Positions 1-8,696 of a stretch of DNA of 64,000 nucleotides are shown here, in pieces. Within the stretch, counting starts at the first letter, position 1. Every line of letters starts with the position of its first letter. The stretch is from DATNPX01 sp036702975 (lineage in GTDB: Bacteria > Cyanobacteriota > Vampirovibrionia > Obscuribacterales > Obscuribacteraceae), in assembly GCA_036702975.1 (NCBI GenBank), contig DATNPX010000053.1, positions 33,126-97,125 of the forward strand, given 5' to 3'. A program made the position numbers and the translations under genes. Under the pieces are notes generated by a model that was not told where the DNA came from, did not search any database, and worked only from the letters and a program-made list of their open reading frames with translations.

Positions 1-324
1 GCTTTCGACAAAGTCAGCCCATTGTGGTTGGTGGGCGTGTTTCTTTTTGAGTGCCTGGGCGAACTCTGCTTGAGTCCTGTTGGCTTGAGCACAGTCACCA
101 AACTGGCACCGGCGCGGTTTGGGTCACTAACAATGGGTGCGTGGTACTTGAGCATCTCGATCGGCAATTATCTGGCGGGAAGCTTGAGCGGCTTTTTCGA
201 CGAGAAAAATATCAGTGGTATGACTACACTATTTGGCTCGATGGCGGTATCAGCTCTGGTGGCAACCGGTATGATGGCATTACTGGTGCCCACCATTAAG
301 AAATTGATGGGCGGTATCAAGTAA
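1..324 (+). CDS. POT/PTR family peptide transporter, C-terminal fragment
   Basis: The gene runs in from the left edge and only the last 107 residues are present. The segment SPLWLVGVFLFECLGELCLSP is the conserved late-helix signature of proton-dependent oligopeptide transporters of the major facilitator superfamily, and PVGLSTVTKLAPAR fits the same region. Three hydrophobic helices follow and the protein ends in a short basic tail (KKLMGGIK). The family imports di- and tripeptides with protons across the inner membrane. The next gene, an amino acid permease, starts 2 nt after the stop, so the two probably form a nutrient-uptake operon. The family call is firm. Substrate and promoter cannot be judged from the fragment. 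Confidence 0.85.
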   Translation, partial: AFDKVSPLWLVGVFLFECLGELCLSPVGLSTVTKLAPARFGSLTMGAWYLSISIGNYLAGSLSGFFDEKNISGMTTLFGSMAVSALVATGMMALLVPTIKKLMGGIK

Positions 325-326
325 CC

Positions 327-2282
327 ATGGAGACGGCAAACCAGTCGCACAACCGCTCTTTCAAGAAGAAATTTCGCTCATGGTTCTTTGAAGGAATGAA
401 GCCGAGTGCCAAGGTACGAGACGAAAAGTCTTCCTGGTACAACGTCATGTGTCTGACCGGGTTGGATTACTTTGGCAGCCTGGGATACGCGCCCGGAATC
501 GCTGCAATTTCGGCGGGTCTGCTAGCACCCCAGGCAACTGTTGTGCTTGTGCTGTTAACTCTGTTCGGCGCCTTGCCAATGTATAAACGCGTTGCGGAGA
601 AAAGTCCTTACGGTCAAGGCAGCATTTCGATGCTAGAGAAGCTTTTGCCGGGATGGATTGGCAAGGCGATAATTCTCTGCCTGCTCGGTTTTGCCGCGAC
701 CGACTTCATTATCACAATTACACTGTCGACCGCAGATGCGGCTGCTCACATCGCCGAAAACACCTATGTGAAACAGCTGGTCAGCGATCAGCACTCCTAC
801 GCATTCTTGCAAGATCGCATGGGTGTCACCATTACCTTACTTACAGTTTTAACTCTCGTATTTCTGAAAGGATTCAAGGAAGCAGTTCAAGTTGCGGTCG
901 CTATTGTAGCCTCCTACCTGGTGCTCAACCTTGGCGTTTCAATAGTCGGCTGCTACGAAGTATTCAAGACGCCTGAACTGTGGTCGAACTGGCAAAATCA
1001 TCTCGTTGAAACATTTAAGACGCCATGGAACATGACATTACGCTCCCTGGTTGTCTTTCCGGCACTGGCTCTGGGGTTGTCCGGTTTCGAAACCGGAGTG
1101 ACAGTGATGCCAATCATCAAAACCGATGATTCGGGCGGCAAGGAAAAAGCTCTCGAAGATAGAATCAGAAAAGCAAAGTTATTGCTCACTTCAGCAGCAG
1201 TGATCATGACGAGTTTTCTGCTGTTGAGCAGCTTGATGACAACACTTCTGATTCCTCAACAGGAATTCCAACCAGGCGGCGAAGCAAACGGTAGAGCGCT
1301 CGCCTACATCGCCCACAAATATCTCGGCAGCATCTACGGAACATGTTACGACATCTCGACCATCGCCATCCTCTGGTTTTCTGGAGCCTCCTCTATGGCA
1401 GGATTGCTCAGTCTTGTACCACGATATTTGCCGCGCTTCGGCATGGCGCCCACCTGGGCCAAAGCGACAAGACCGCTTGTGATATTTTTTGGACTGGTGT
1501 CATATGTAGTGACTTATCTCTTCAAGGCTGATGTCGACGCCCAGGGCGGTGCCTATGCAACCGGAGTTCTTGTTCTAATGAGTTCCGCGGCTGTGGCAGT
1601 GTTTTTCTCATTGCAAAAAAGCGAGCGGATCACCCGCATCATTTACCTGGCAATCTCAGCGATCTTCGTCTACACGACTATCATGAACATCATTCAAAGA
1701 CCGGAAGGTCTGAAAATCGCTTGTTTCTTCATCATGTGCATTTTCGCGATTTCATTCATCTCGCGCGCTGTGCGATCGACGGAATTGCGAACTCAGAATG
1801 TGAAATTCGACGAAGTGGCAAGCGCATTGATAGCGTCGCATAAAAACCAGACCATGCATATCGTCGCACACACACCCGGAACTTACGATTACCACAATTG
1901 CGAAAAACAGGCACGCACACTGCATTATCTCGACCGTCAGGAAGCTCCGGATCTAGTTTTTCTAGAAATAACCATCAACGATGCATCTGACTTTTCGGAA
2001 AAGCAATTAGATGTCACTTCAGAAAAGGTAGATAATGGCAACTACGTATTCCGCTGCTCGAGCGCGGCGGCACCGAATGCAATTGCGTCTATACTGATAG
2101 CAATTCGCAACCAGACTGGCGTCATCCCTCATGCCTTCCTCTATTGGAGCGAGGGAAATCCAATTCATTCAACCCTCAAGTATCTTTTTCTGGGCGTAGG
2201 TTTGACTGGTCCAGTGACACGAGAGATCCTGCGGGAAGCAGAACCAAACATCGATCGCAGACCTAGAATTCATGTCACTTGA
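327..2282 (+). CDS. APC family amino acid permease with C-terminal soluble domain
   Basis: This is a 651-residue polytopic membrane protein. The stretch from about residue 35 (SSWYNVMCLTGLDYFGSLGYAP) is the first-helix signature of APC-superfamily amino acid/polyamine permeases. About 11-12 hydrophobic helices follow to about residue 490. The remaining 150 residues are soluble and lack membrane segments. Such tails in APC transporters are often regulatory, but I do not recognise a named domain in it. The ATG lies 2 nt after the stop of the upstream peptide transporter, so translational coupling is likely. Substrate is not predictable from the sequence. Confidence 0.85.
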   Translation: METANQSHNRSFKKKFRSWFFEGMKPSAKVRDEKSSWYNVMCLTGLDYFGSLGYAPGIAAISAGLLAPQATVVLVLLTLFGALPMYKRVAEKSPYGQGSISMLEKLLPGWIGKAIILCLLGFAATDFIITITLSTADAAAHIAENTYVKQLVSDQHSYAFLQDRMGVTITLLTVLTLVFLKGFKEAVQVAVAIVASYLVLNLGVSIVGCYEVFKTPELWSNWQNHLVETFKTPWNMTLRSLVVFPALALGLSGFETGVTVMPIIKTDDSGGKEKALEDRIRKAKLLLTSAAVIMTSFLLLSSLMTTLLIPQQEFQPGGEANGRALAYIAHKYLGSIYGTCYDISTIAILWFSGASSMAGLLSLVPRYLPRFGMAPTWAKATRPLVIFFGLVSYVVTYLFKADVDAQGGAYATGVLVLMSSAAVAVFFSLQKSERITRIIYLAISAIFVYTTIMNIIQRPEGLKIACFFIMCIFAISFISRAVRSTELRTQNVKFDEVASALIASHKNQTMHIVAHTPGTYDYHNCEKQARTLHYLDRQEAPDLVFLEITINDASDFSEKQLDVTSEKVDNGNYVFRCSSAAAPNAIASILIAIRNQTGVIPHAFLYWSEGNPIHSTLKYLFLGVGLTGPVTREILREAEPNIDRRPRIHVT

Positions 2283-2396
2283 AGCAGAGAGCATCTCGTG
2301 CTGAAATCACTCTGTCGTGCAGCAAAACAAATGCGGATCGCGTCTTGATTCGCGAAAACCGAATCGTGGAGCTAGTCGCGGTCCAAGCTGATCTAA

Positions 2397-2431
2397 AACT
2401 AACAAGTTACTAACGGACGTGATGTTAGTTT
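2397..2431 (+). promoter_or_regulatory. Class II box promoter (AACTAAC-N4-TACTAAC)
   Basis: AACTAAC (2397-2403) and TACTAAC (2408-2414) are direct repeats 11 bp apart. After 8 nt comes TG (2423-2424), then the -10-like TAGTTT (2426-2431), giving an extended -10. The same arrangement recurs at 7688, 11295 and 51082. The 11 bases after the -10 start (TTCTTGGCATC) also match site 7688. It faces the gene at 2513. Confidence 0.6.
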
Positions 2432-2512
2432 CTTGGCATCAGCACAAACAGTTTCTACAGCAAAAGAATTTCACCTCTTTTGTTGCTTACACACATTAAC
2501 GGAGAATTCTCA

Positions 2513-3811
2513 ATGCCAATGGAACGACTCGCTCTGGTCGCAGCAGAAGAATTGGCAAAGACGCCCATTGGAGAACAACTCGCCGCTACAGTTTGGTCCG
2601 GATTAAAAAATGTGGCGCCTCAGCTGGCAACCACCAGCGAACGTATATTACCTTCATTGAGACTGGCGGAATACAACGGCTGCAATGCGGACGCCCTGAT
2701 GGGAAAGCTCTGGCACTATGAGCCGGTCAAGCTGCCTGATTTCAAATCCGCAAGCTCTTTGCACGATTTTATGGACCCGGCTCGCGGGGTTGATGACTTG
2801 ACCACTGCCAGAACTTTAAAAGTCATGACGGACAATCGCACATTATTTCGATTTCTCGACGACGAAAAGAAACTCGCAGAACCTTTGCAATCGCTGCAAA
2901 TCCTGCCTGAGGAATTCCGGATTGAATACGCTGATCAAACGAGAATCACTGGATACCCTGGAACAAATCGTTTTAACGTTAGCCGCGCAAATGGAGTGAA
3001 AGAAATTCATTTCCCAGTTGAGGGTAATCACTGGCGGAATGTGAAAATGTCTTTTCCTGATGGGCGACTTGAGCACCACGAAGATGAGCTCATAACAATC
3101 GAACGAGAAGCGGCGACACATGATTTCTCAAAAGCTGTAAATGAATGGCCAGCCCATTCACCTGGAAGACCTCTAAAAGAATTGACTATTAATACGCTCG
3201 AAGAGGGCATAGTTGCACCCCCTGGTGCCAGGCATTATCCAGATCTCAAACTGCAAGACGTTCTTTCACCACAGGAACTACCTCCCCTACGCGATGGTTA
3301 TCTGCGCATCGTGCATATAACAAATCCTGAATCGGCTAAAGGCATTGCTGAAAACGGATTGGTTTACATTGGTGAGCTTGGGTCCACCGTTCGTCCATTT
3401 GGACCCGAAGCGGCAACAGACTTCAGGTCATTCGTACTTGGCGACCCCCGTTATAATGGAGGTGTAGCCGTGACGATGGACGTACCGAGTGACTTATTCA
3501 GACTGCATAACAGATCAGGTAATTTTCAGCCAACGCACACAGTAGTCCCTCCAGGATACACGGTCGGCATCGTCGGAATGCCTAAAAATGCGCAACCTCT
3601 CGTTAATCGAAGCTCAAGCTGGGTGCCTCCTAACCCCAGAAATATTGTCTGGAGTGCAACAGATCCATATGCCCATGAAGGTTTGAACGTAACCGAGCAC
3701 CATTTGCCCACCGTCCGCAAGACTATTGTTCAAGTTCGCAACCCGTCTTCAGCCGAGTTACCGAATCTGCCAAAATCAAAGCCTGTATCTGTTCAAGATG
3801 AACCATGGTGA
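2513..3811 (+). CDS. Unknown protein with possible ADP-ribosyltransferase-like C-terminal region
   Basis: This is a 432-residue soluble protein I do not recognise. I chose the ATG at 2513 because GGAG sits 8 nt upstream, whereas the in-frame TTG at 2480 has no ribosome site. There is no signal peptide. The C-terminal third reads RIVHITNPESAKGIAENGL, followed by a Gly/Pro-rich part with PPGYTVGIVG. A strand containing H, then an NPE-A-I--NGL helix, is seen in ART-like folds, where it follows the first catalytic residue. This is only a resemblance and no full H-Y-E triad was confirmed. The gene is monocistronic behind a class II box promoter, unlike the transport genes upstream. Confidence 0.6.
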   Translation: MPMERLALVAAEELAKTPIGEQLAATVWSGLKNVAPQLATTSERILPSLRLAEYNGCNADALMGKLWHYEPVKLPDFKSASSLHDFMDPARGVDDLTTARTLKVMTDNRTLFRFLDDEKKLAEPLQSLQILPEEFRIEYADQTRITGYPGTNRFNVSRANGVKEIHFPVEGNHWRNVKMSFPDGRLEHHEDELITIEREAATHDFSKAVNEWPAHSPGRPLKELTINTLEEGIVAPPGARHYPDLKLQDVLSPQELPPLRDGYLRIVHITNPESAKGIAENGLVYIGELGSTVRPFGPEAATDFRSFVLGDPRYNGGVAVTMDVPSDLFRLHNRSGNFQPTHTVVPPGYTVGIVGMPKNAQPLVNRSSSWVPPNPRNIVWSATDPYAHEGLNVTEHHLPTVRKTIVQVRNPSSAELPNLPKSKPVSVQDEPW

Positions 3812-3926
3812 CGCTTTGTCGAAATTTTGAAGATCAGATGATCACAATTACGTCTTCTGCTGCTTGAGTGTAGCACCGAATACGATTACATAGATGTTGA
3901 TTGCGATTGGAAATACGCTATATCTG

Positions 3927-4847
3927 TCATCGGATTGATTTAAGAATCCAAATTCTCATTCGTGGTTTCAGACGATCCAAAATCGATTGATCTATTTCTA
4001 ATCGTTCCAGCGAAGATAGCGCAGGCACTACGTCCAACTGATTTGAGCACTCGCTAGTAAAACCAACTGATGCGAAAAAATGTTCGATCGCCTCTTCGTT
4101 ATCGAAGGCCGAATCGTATATTTGCCGGTCGGTTGCACCAAATACAGCATTACGAAATCGCTTGACGCTATCGGGGACGTTATCAGTGAGTGCACGAGTG
4201 CTGAAGTCTGGAGTAATCCAGATGCCCCGACGAAATTTGTTTAGCACTGTCCTGACGTTAGTAGCGACCGTAGCCCGCTCCTCAGCCGAAAGGTACATCA
4301 ACAGTCCCTCATTGACGATGGCAATTTCTTCGCTGTGTGAGGGAAAACGGTCCAGCGCGGCATCTAATTCGTCAGAGTGTAAAGCGTTCACATCGACAAT
4401 AGAATGATTGCCCAGGTCAGCAATCTCAAATCTACTACGAACCTCATTGACGAGCTTCTTCTTCTCGACATTAAGTTGGCTCAAATCTGATTCTACGTAA
4501 ACGTACTTCGGGTCTTGCGCCATGGCCAACCCTCTCAGCGAAAAGCCACTCGCCAATTCAAGCACGTGATTGATTTCAGACTCTTTTATCAGCTGTATGA
4601 TGCTCTTATAGCGGGCTTCTAGAAGCGGACCATAGACTTTGCCTTCTACCGGCAGTGAGTCACCATGCAGTATTTTTTGATCCTCAATATGCAGTCGACC
4701 GAGAATCTCTAGAAACGCTTCCCTTGCTTTGACCGTTTCAGCGACCTCAGCAGCAAAAGGAATGTCGGAAAACGTACGAAAGTATGCTACCAACTTAGCA
4801 GTGAAGCTAATTTTTCCAAAATCAAAATTTTGATCGACGGTTACCAA
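3927..4847 (-). CDS. SAM-dependent methyltransferase, LCM/PPM1-like
   Basis: This 306-residue protein has a class I methyltransferase fold. HVLELASGFSLRG corresponds to the glycine-rich SAM-binding loop (motif I), YVESDLSQ to the acidic end of strand 2, and IVNEGLLMYLSAEE to the NEGLxMYL motif typical of the leucine carboxyl methyltransferase/polyketide methyltransferase group. The later WITPDFSTRA is also in keeping with that group. The substrate is unknown. In bacteria these enzymes usually methylate small-molecule carboxylates or hydroxyls. The gene is divergent from the HAD phosphatase at 4973, with about 125 bp between them, and a sigma70-like promoter at 4876-4904 faces it. Confidence 0.75.
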   Translation of the reverse strand: MVTVDQNFDFGKISFTAKLVAYFRTFSDIPFAAEVAETVKAREAFLEILGRLHIEDQKILHGDSLPVEGKVYGPLLEARYKSIIQLIKESEINHVLELASGFSLRGLAMAQDPKYVYVESDLSQLNVEKKKLVNEVRSRFEIADLGNHSIVDVNALHSDELDAALDRFPSHSEEIAIVNEGLLMYLSAEERATVATNVRTVLNKFRRGIWITPDFSTRALTDNVPDSVKRFRNAVFGATDRQIYDSAFDNEEAIEHFFASVGFTSECSNQLDVVPALSSLERLEIDQSILDRLKPRMRIWILKSIR

Positions 4848-4875
4848 AGTTGCCTGTCCATAGTCTCTGCCGACA

Positions 4876-4904
4876 ATAATAGAGAAAAGACAGCGAAAGT
4901 TAAA
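4876..4904 (-). promoter_or_regulatory. Sigma70-like promoter for methyltransferase gene
   Basis: Read on the minus strand, TTTAAC (4904-4899), a 17-nt spacer and TATTAT (4881-4876) form a standard -35/-10 pair ending about 30 nt before the ATG at 4847. It has no 11-bp repeat box. Confidence 0.5.
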
Positions 4905-4972
4905 GAAGCCAACGCCTCCCGAATCATCCCTTCAACGATAAATGTATAATGCTTCTTCCTGTGGGAACTATT

Positions 4973-5623
4973 ATGGACTCATCGAAAACCTTAGATTGGC
5001 TGAATTCTATCGACGCGTGGCTTTTTGACCTTGATGGAACTCTCGTTGACTCAACAGCTTGTGTGATCGCAGCATGGCAGAACTGGTGCCCCAGGCATGG
5101 GCTCAATGCTGATGATGTTATTCATAAGGCTCACGGACGCCGTGCACTTGATTCTGTGAAACTGCTTTTACCGCACGCCAATCACGACGAAGAAGTTGCT
5201 ATTCTCGAAGATCTCGAATGCAATCTTACCGATGGACTCGTAGTCATCGATGGGGCGCATACGCTGCTGTCGAGAATTTCGTCGCGACCGTGGGCGATTG
5301 TCACTTCCGGCTCAATTCGCGTGGCCAGTCATAGAACAAACTACACCAGGTTGCCACTACCTCCGGTTCTCGTCTGTGCAGACGATGTAGTACACGGCAA
5401 ACCTGATCCCGAAGGTTACTTACTGGCGGCCAAAAGACTGAATGTGCCACCATCAAAGTGCGTTGTCGTTGAGGATGCGGTGGCAGGAATTCGCGCAGGA
5501 AAAACAGCTGGAATGAGAGTTATTGCCGTTGCGACCACTCACGCGCCGCATGAGCTTATGGAAGCGGATTATGTCTGTGAAAGCCTGTCTGAGCTTCTCG
5601 ACAATCTCATTGAAACCCATTGA
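4973..5623 (+). CDS. HAD-superfamily phosphatase (subfamily IA, sugar-phosphatase-like)
   Basis: This 216-residue haloacid-dehalogenase hydrolase has all four motifs: DLDGTLVDS near the N-terminus (nucleophile and acid/base Asp), VTSG (motif II), the Lys of HGKPDPE (motif III) and VVEDAVAGIRAG (motif IV, Mg2+ binding). The HGKPDPEGYLLAAKRL stretch is typical of the beta-phosphoglucomutase/sugar-phosphatase branch, so a small phosphorylated sugar or polyol is the likely substrate. An in-frame ATG exists at 4949, but it overlaps a TATAAT at 4945-4950 that probably is the -10 of this gene. The ATG at 4973 has GGGA upstream and is preferred. Confidence 0.8.
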   Translation: MDSSKTLDWLNSIDAWLFDLDGTLVDSTACVIAAWQNWCPRHGLNADDVIHKAHGRRALDSVKLLLPHANHDEEVAILEDLECNLTDGLVVIDGAHTLLSRISSRPWAIVTSGSIRVASHRTNYTRLPLPPVLVCADDVVHGKPDPEGYLLAAKRLNVPPSKCVVVEDAVAGIRAGKTAGMRVIAVATTHAPHELMEADYVCESLSELLDNLIETH

Positions 5624-5716
5624 GCTGATAGCGATTCGTTCAAGTCCATTTCTGAGCTCATGGGGCGACAGGTTTCATAAAGGAACCTCTACAGCAGACC
5701 TTCCGTCATTGCAGAG

Positions 5717-6142
5717 ATGATTGAGTGGATTCGCCGACATAGCAAGATATTTCTGCAATCCGACTTCGGAATAGTTGTCGCACTGCTGTTGTCGTTTATC
5801 TGGTCGGCTCAAAGATTGTCTGCGCATCAGGATATTGACCTGCCCACTGTCGTCTCCTTTCTGGGTTTTGTCCTCTTGTTTCTGATAGAACGAACTCACG
5901 CTCAGGATATGAAAGCGATTCATCTTAAGTTAGACGAATTGTTGGCGGCACTGCCAGGAGCTAGCAATCGCTTGATTAAAGCGGAGGAGGCGCCTGAGAG
6001 CGTTTTGCATCTTGCTCACCACGCACTACATGAAGTAGCCTCTGAAAGAGCGGCTCATGAGCCTGTTTCAATTGAGCATTCAGGATTTTTTGAAGAACAT
6101 GAGTTGATCCAAACCGAATCGCCGCGCACTGCTATTTTTTAA
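5717..6142 (+). CDS. Small membrane protein, low-affinity iron permease family-like
   Basis: This 141-residue protein has two transmembrane helices (about residues 16-32 and 44-58). They are followed by FLIERTHAQDMKAIHLKLDELLAAL, which matches the conserved end of the low-affinity iron permease family (FLI..TQ.RD.KAI.LKLDEL). The C-terminal tail is acidic and His-rich (residues 95-130). Despite the family name, bacterial members are small and their transport role is unproven. The gene follows the HAD gene by about 93 bp with no strong ribosome site, so the start is somewhat uncertain. Confidence 0.7.
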   Translation: MIEWIRRHSKIFLQSDFGIVVALLLSFIWSAQRLSAHQDIDLPTVVSFLGFVLLFLIERTHAQDMKAIHLKLDELLAALPGASNRLIKAEEAPESVLHLAHHALHEVASERAAHEPVSIEHSGFFEEHELIQTESPRTAIF

Positions 6143-6155
6143 GTTCGGAAAGTAC

Positions 6156-6335
6156 ATGTTAATGCAGAATGCATTTGGTCATAACATCAACGGACATGAT
6201 TATTTTCGCCCTACTGGAGCTGAGGCAATAGGCATGGGTTTAGCTGCAGCACTGCCATTCGATCTTCGAGTGAAGCTGGGAGTTGCAGCTTTTAGCTGGG
6301 CTGCAGGTAGAATCGAAAATCATTTTGATTCCTGA
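6156..6335 (+). CDS. Small unknown protein (59 residues)
   Basis: An open frame of 59 codons starts with ATG at 6156 behind GGAAAG, about 5 nt away, and ends with TGA at 6333-6335. It lies 13 bp downstream of the iron-permease-like gene on the same strand. The product has a hydrophobic Gly/Ala-rich stretch (GAEAIGMGLAAALPFDLR) and a second one (VAAFSWAAG) near the C-terminus. It could be a small membrane-associated protein. I do not recognise it. An in-frame second ATG at 6162 is an alternative start. Confidence 0.5.
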   Translation: MLMQNAFGHNINGHDYFRPTGAEAIGMGLAAALPFDLRVKLGVAAFSWAAGRIENHFDS

Positions 6336-6389
6336 GATTTTACAATACCTACCTGCTGCAAATCGAAGAGGAATTGGTTCGCTATTTCA

Positions 6390-7529
6390 TTAGTGGAACA
6401 AAACGTTTTTAAAAGCAAAACCGGCTATCGCTATCATCACTAACAATCCGACAATTGCGGCAACCATTATTTTTACTTTCTGGTCAGGCACAACGTTAGC
6501 TTTTAAAGGCGAACGAATAGCAGCTTCGCCAAATTTGCGAGGAGTAGCAACTTCAGTAGCTTTCGTTGTCGCTTCATCTAATTCCAGAGCCAGCTGGCGC
6601 ATTGTTTGCTGGCGCTCACCTGCCTTTTTAGCCAGAGCTTTAAACACAACTGCTTCTAATCTCGCAGGCAACTGCAAGTCCGGCCGCTTTGTAGCGAATG
6701 GTGCAGGAGCCTTCTGCAACTGCATTTCGATAGTTTCCTGAGCTGTTCGCCCAACAAAAGGCCCCTTGCCCATCAAAGTTTCATAAAGAACAACTCCGAG
6801 CGCATAAATATCGCATCGACCATCAATTTCACGACCAAGACACTGCTCTGGACTCATGTACAGGGGACTGCCGAGCACCTCTCCTTCTTGCTCGATTTGT
6901 GTTTCATCCACCTGACCATCAGGCAAAATCAATTTGGCAATACCAAAATCGACCAGTTTCACATAATCTTCCTCATCGTCCGTCGTCGTCAGAAGAATGT
7001 TTCCCGGCTTGAGATCGCGGTGAATGACACCGTTCTGGTGCGCATGTTCTAAAGCCTGACAGACCTGCCCAATGATTCTATTCGTGCGCATAGCACTCAG
7101 AGACCGTCTTTCGTGAACGAGTTTAGCCAGGGACTTGCCTTCAATAATTTCCATGACCATGAAAAGATAGCCGTCCACCGTGGAGCCGTAGTCGTACATC
7201 GCAACAATGTGAGGATGTGATAAACGGCTGGTGGCAACCGCCTCATGCTTGAAACGCCTGACCGCCAGTTCGTCATTCATTAACTCAGGGCGCAGTATTT
7301 TGACAGCGACCTGTTGTTTAGACTCCGCCTGCGATGCTTTGTAGACAACGCCCATGCCCCCCTCGCCGATGATGCTTTCGACCAGGAAACGATTAGAAAT
7401 CGTACGACCAATGAAGGGATCAAGATTTGATTGCCCGCAATTCGGACAAACGGTTAGATTAGCGAAATAGCCTCGCTTGCAATTTGGGCAAGTTTTTCGC
7501 GCATTGGTCTGCGATTTATCTTCAGGCAA
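6390..7529 (-). CDS. Membrane Ser/Thr protein kinase with N-terminal zinc ribbon
   Basis: This is a 379-residue Hanks-type kinase. Residues 14-31 form a CPNC-x10-CPNC zinc ribbon. The kinase domain follows, with GEGGMG (55-60), the ATP-binding Lys77, HRDLKPGN (Asp172 catalytic), DFG (194-196) and SPEQCLG activation-segment residues. A single C-terminal helix (about 353-373) anchors it in the membrane, so the kinase faces the cytoplasm with almost nothing outside. PASTA repeats are absent. The start is TTG at 7529, with AGGTGG about 7 nt upstream. The activation loop carries an acidic insert (QVDETQIEQEGE). It is related to the two kinases at 44677 and 47294. Confidence 0.92.
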   Translation of the reverse strand: MPEDKSQTNARKTCPNCKRGYFANLTVCPNCGQSNLDPFIGRTISNRFLVESIIGEGGMGVVYKASQAESKQQVAVKILRPELMNDELAVRRFKHEAVATSRLSHPHIVAMYDYGSTVDGYLFMVMEIIEGKSLAKLVHERRSLSAMRTNRIIGQVCQALEHAHQNGVIHRDLKPGNILLTTTDDEEDYVKLVDFGIAKLILPDGQVDETQIEQEGEVLGSPLYMSPEQCLGREIDGRCDIYALGVVLYETLMGKGPFVGRTAQETIEMQLQKAPAPFATKRPDLQLPARLEAVVFKALAKKAGERQQTMRQLALELDEATTKATEVATPRKFGEAAIRSPLKANVVPDQKVKIMVAAIVGLLVMIAIAGFAFKNVLFH

Positions 7530-7868
7530 ACTTACACCACCTGGTTATGGACTCTTCTACCATCCCGAATTACTAGTCTAATCCATTATCCACCCGCTCC
7601 TGGCGGTTTGACCTTGTTGGCACAACAAGACAAGGATTGCGGCGAACAAACCACCCAAAACCGCCCGTCACACCCGCGGAACGGTAAAACTAACAACTTA
7701 CTAACGCAAGTACTGATAACTTCTTGGCATCGATCTTGTCCAAAGTCTCTAAACCTCGAATAACGTTGAGGTCCAGGCGATATCCAGGCTGGCTATTTAC
7801 TAGCGAGCCGGTCGTCAACCATCGCTGAAACCACACGACAACCCAGTTTCTAAAGCAAAGGAGATTTT
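7530..7868. other. Divergent intergenic region between kinase gene and 7869 gene
   Basis: This 339-bp region holds no gene I can support. Its only clear element is the class II box promoter at 7688-7722 facing right. No convincing promoter was found for the kinase on the left; GATAAT around 7580 on the minus strand is a weak candidate. Confidence 0.6.
7688..7722 (+). promoter_or_regulatory. Class II box promoter
   Basis: AACTAAC (7688-7694) and TACTAAC (7699-7705) are 11 bp apart. TG (7714-7715) and TAACTT (7717-7722) follow as extended -10. Geometry is identical to the sites at 2397, 11295 and 51082. The predicted leader to the ATG at 7869 is about 140 nt. Confidence 0.6.
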
Positions 7869-8672
7869 ATGTCTCACCGCAGTCGACTCGACATAGCAGA
7901 GCATTCTGACGTCACAGCACACAGAGGCGAAGATGCGCATCATAAATTGCTAAAAGAGTGTGCTCATGGCACGGAAACCCGACACGGTCACAAAGGAGAG
8001 CACGGGGCTTGCAAGACAGATTCAATACTGCCGTCACTGACTATCTCAGGAACAGATCGGGGCGGACAAAAGGCACTGAATGTAGACGACATCGTGACTG
8101 AAAAAACGATCGCTGCGGTTATGAAAAACGAACAAAATAACCGTGGGCTCAAAGATCCAGTTGAAGATATCTACTCAGCTTACATTTCTAAATGGCCTAA
8201 TTTTGACATCGGACCAGCAAAAATGAGCGAAAAGCAGATTGCTGAACTGAAACGCGATCCCAAATACGAAAAGGATTTGCAAGACGCAGACCCGTATACT
8301 GAAGCTGGCGCAAAGAAGCTGATTTCAGCTTATCTTCATAGAGAAGCTGACCGCTTTGAACGCGGTGATTATGCAAAGGGCAACGATGAAGCCTTCAACA
8401 AAGATCGCCCGGGCGATGTGAAATCACAAGTAATTCGCGGAAACTTCAATGAAATGCAGACGTTGTGGAATCAGGCAAGGAAGACCAATGATGTCGACAC
8501 CATGCGAAAAATTTTGGAAGAGACGTATAACGCAGGGAAATATACGGATCAGATAAAACAAGTCGAATCAATAAGACTGGGCACTGCTGCCGACCAAATT
8601 GACGTGAGCAAGTGGCGAACGTTACCGAAAAAACCAGTTGAAGAGCAGAATTTGGTGACAAACGCAATTTAG
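7869..8672 (+). CDS. Unknown charged soluble protein
   Basis: This 267-residue hydrophilic protein has no signal peptide or membrane segment. The N-terminal 50 residues are rich in His (HRGEDAHHKLLKECAHG and following). The rest is Lys/Asp/Glu-rich and probably helical. The ATG has a strong AGGAG about 7 nt upstream. It is transcribed alone from a class II box promoter and is convergent with the histidine kinase gene, 24 bp away. The His-rich N-terminus resembles that of the lytic transglycosylase at 16454, which suggests a shared tag or metal-binding head, but I recognise no domain. Confidence 0.7.
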   Translation: MSHRSRLDIAEHSDVTAHRGEDAHHKLLKECAHGTETRHGHKGEHGACKTDSILPSLTISGTDRGGQKALNVDDIVTEKTIAAVMKNEQNNRGLKDPVEDIYSAYISKWPNFDIGPAKMSEKQIAELKRDPKYEKDLQDADPYTEAGAKKLISAYLHREADRFERGDYAKGNDEAFNKDRPGDVKSQVIRGNFNEMQTLWNQARKTNDVDTMRKILEETYNAGKYTDQIKQVESIRLGTAADQIDVSKWRTLPKKPVEEQNLVTNAI

Positions 8673-8696
8673 CTGTCTCGCGTTCGACTTAGATCG

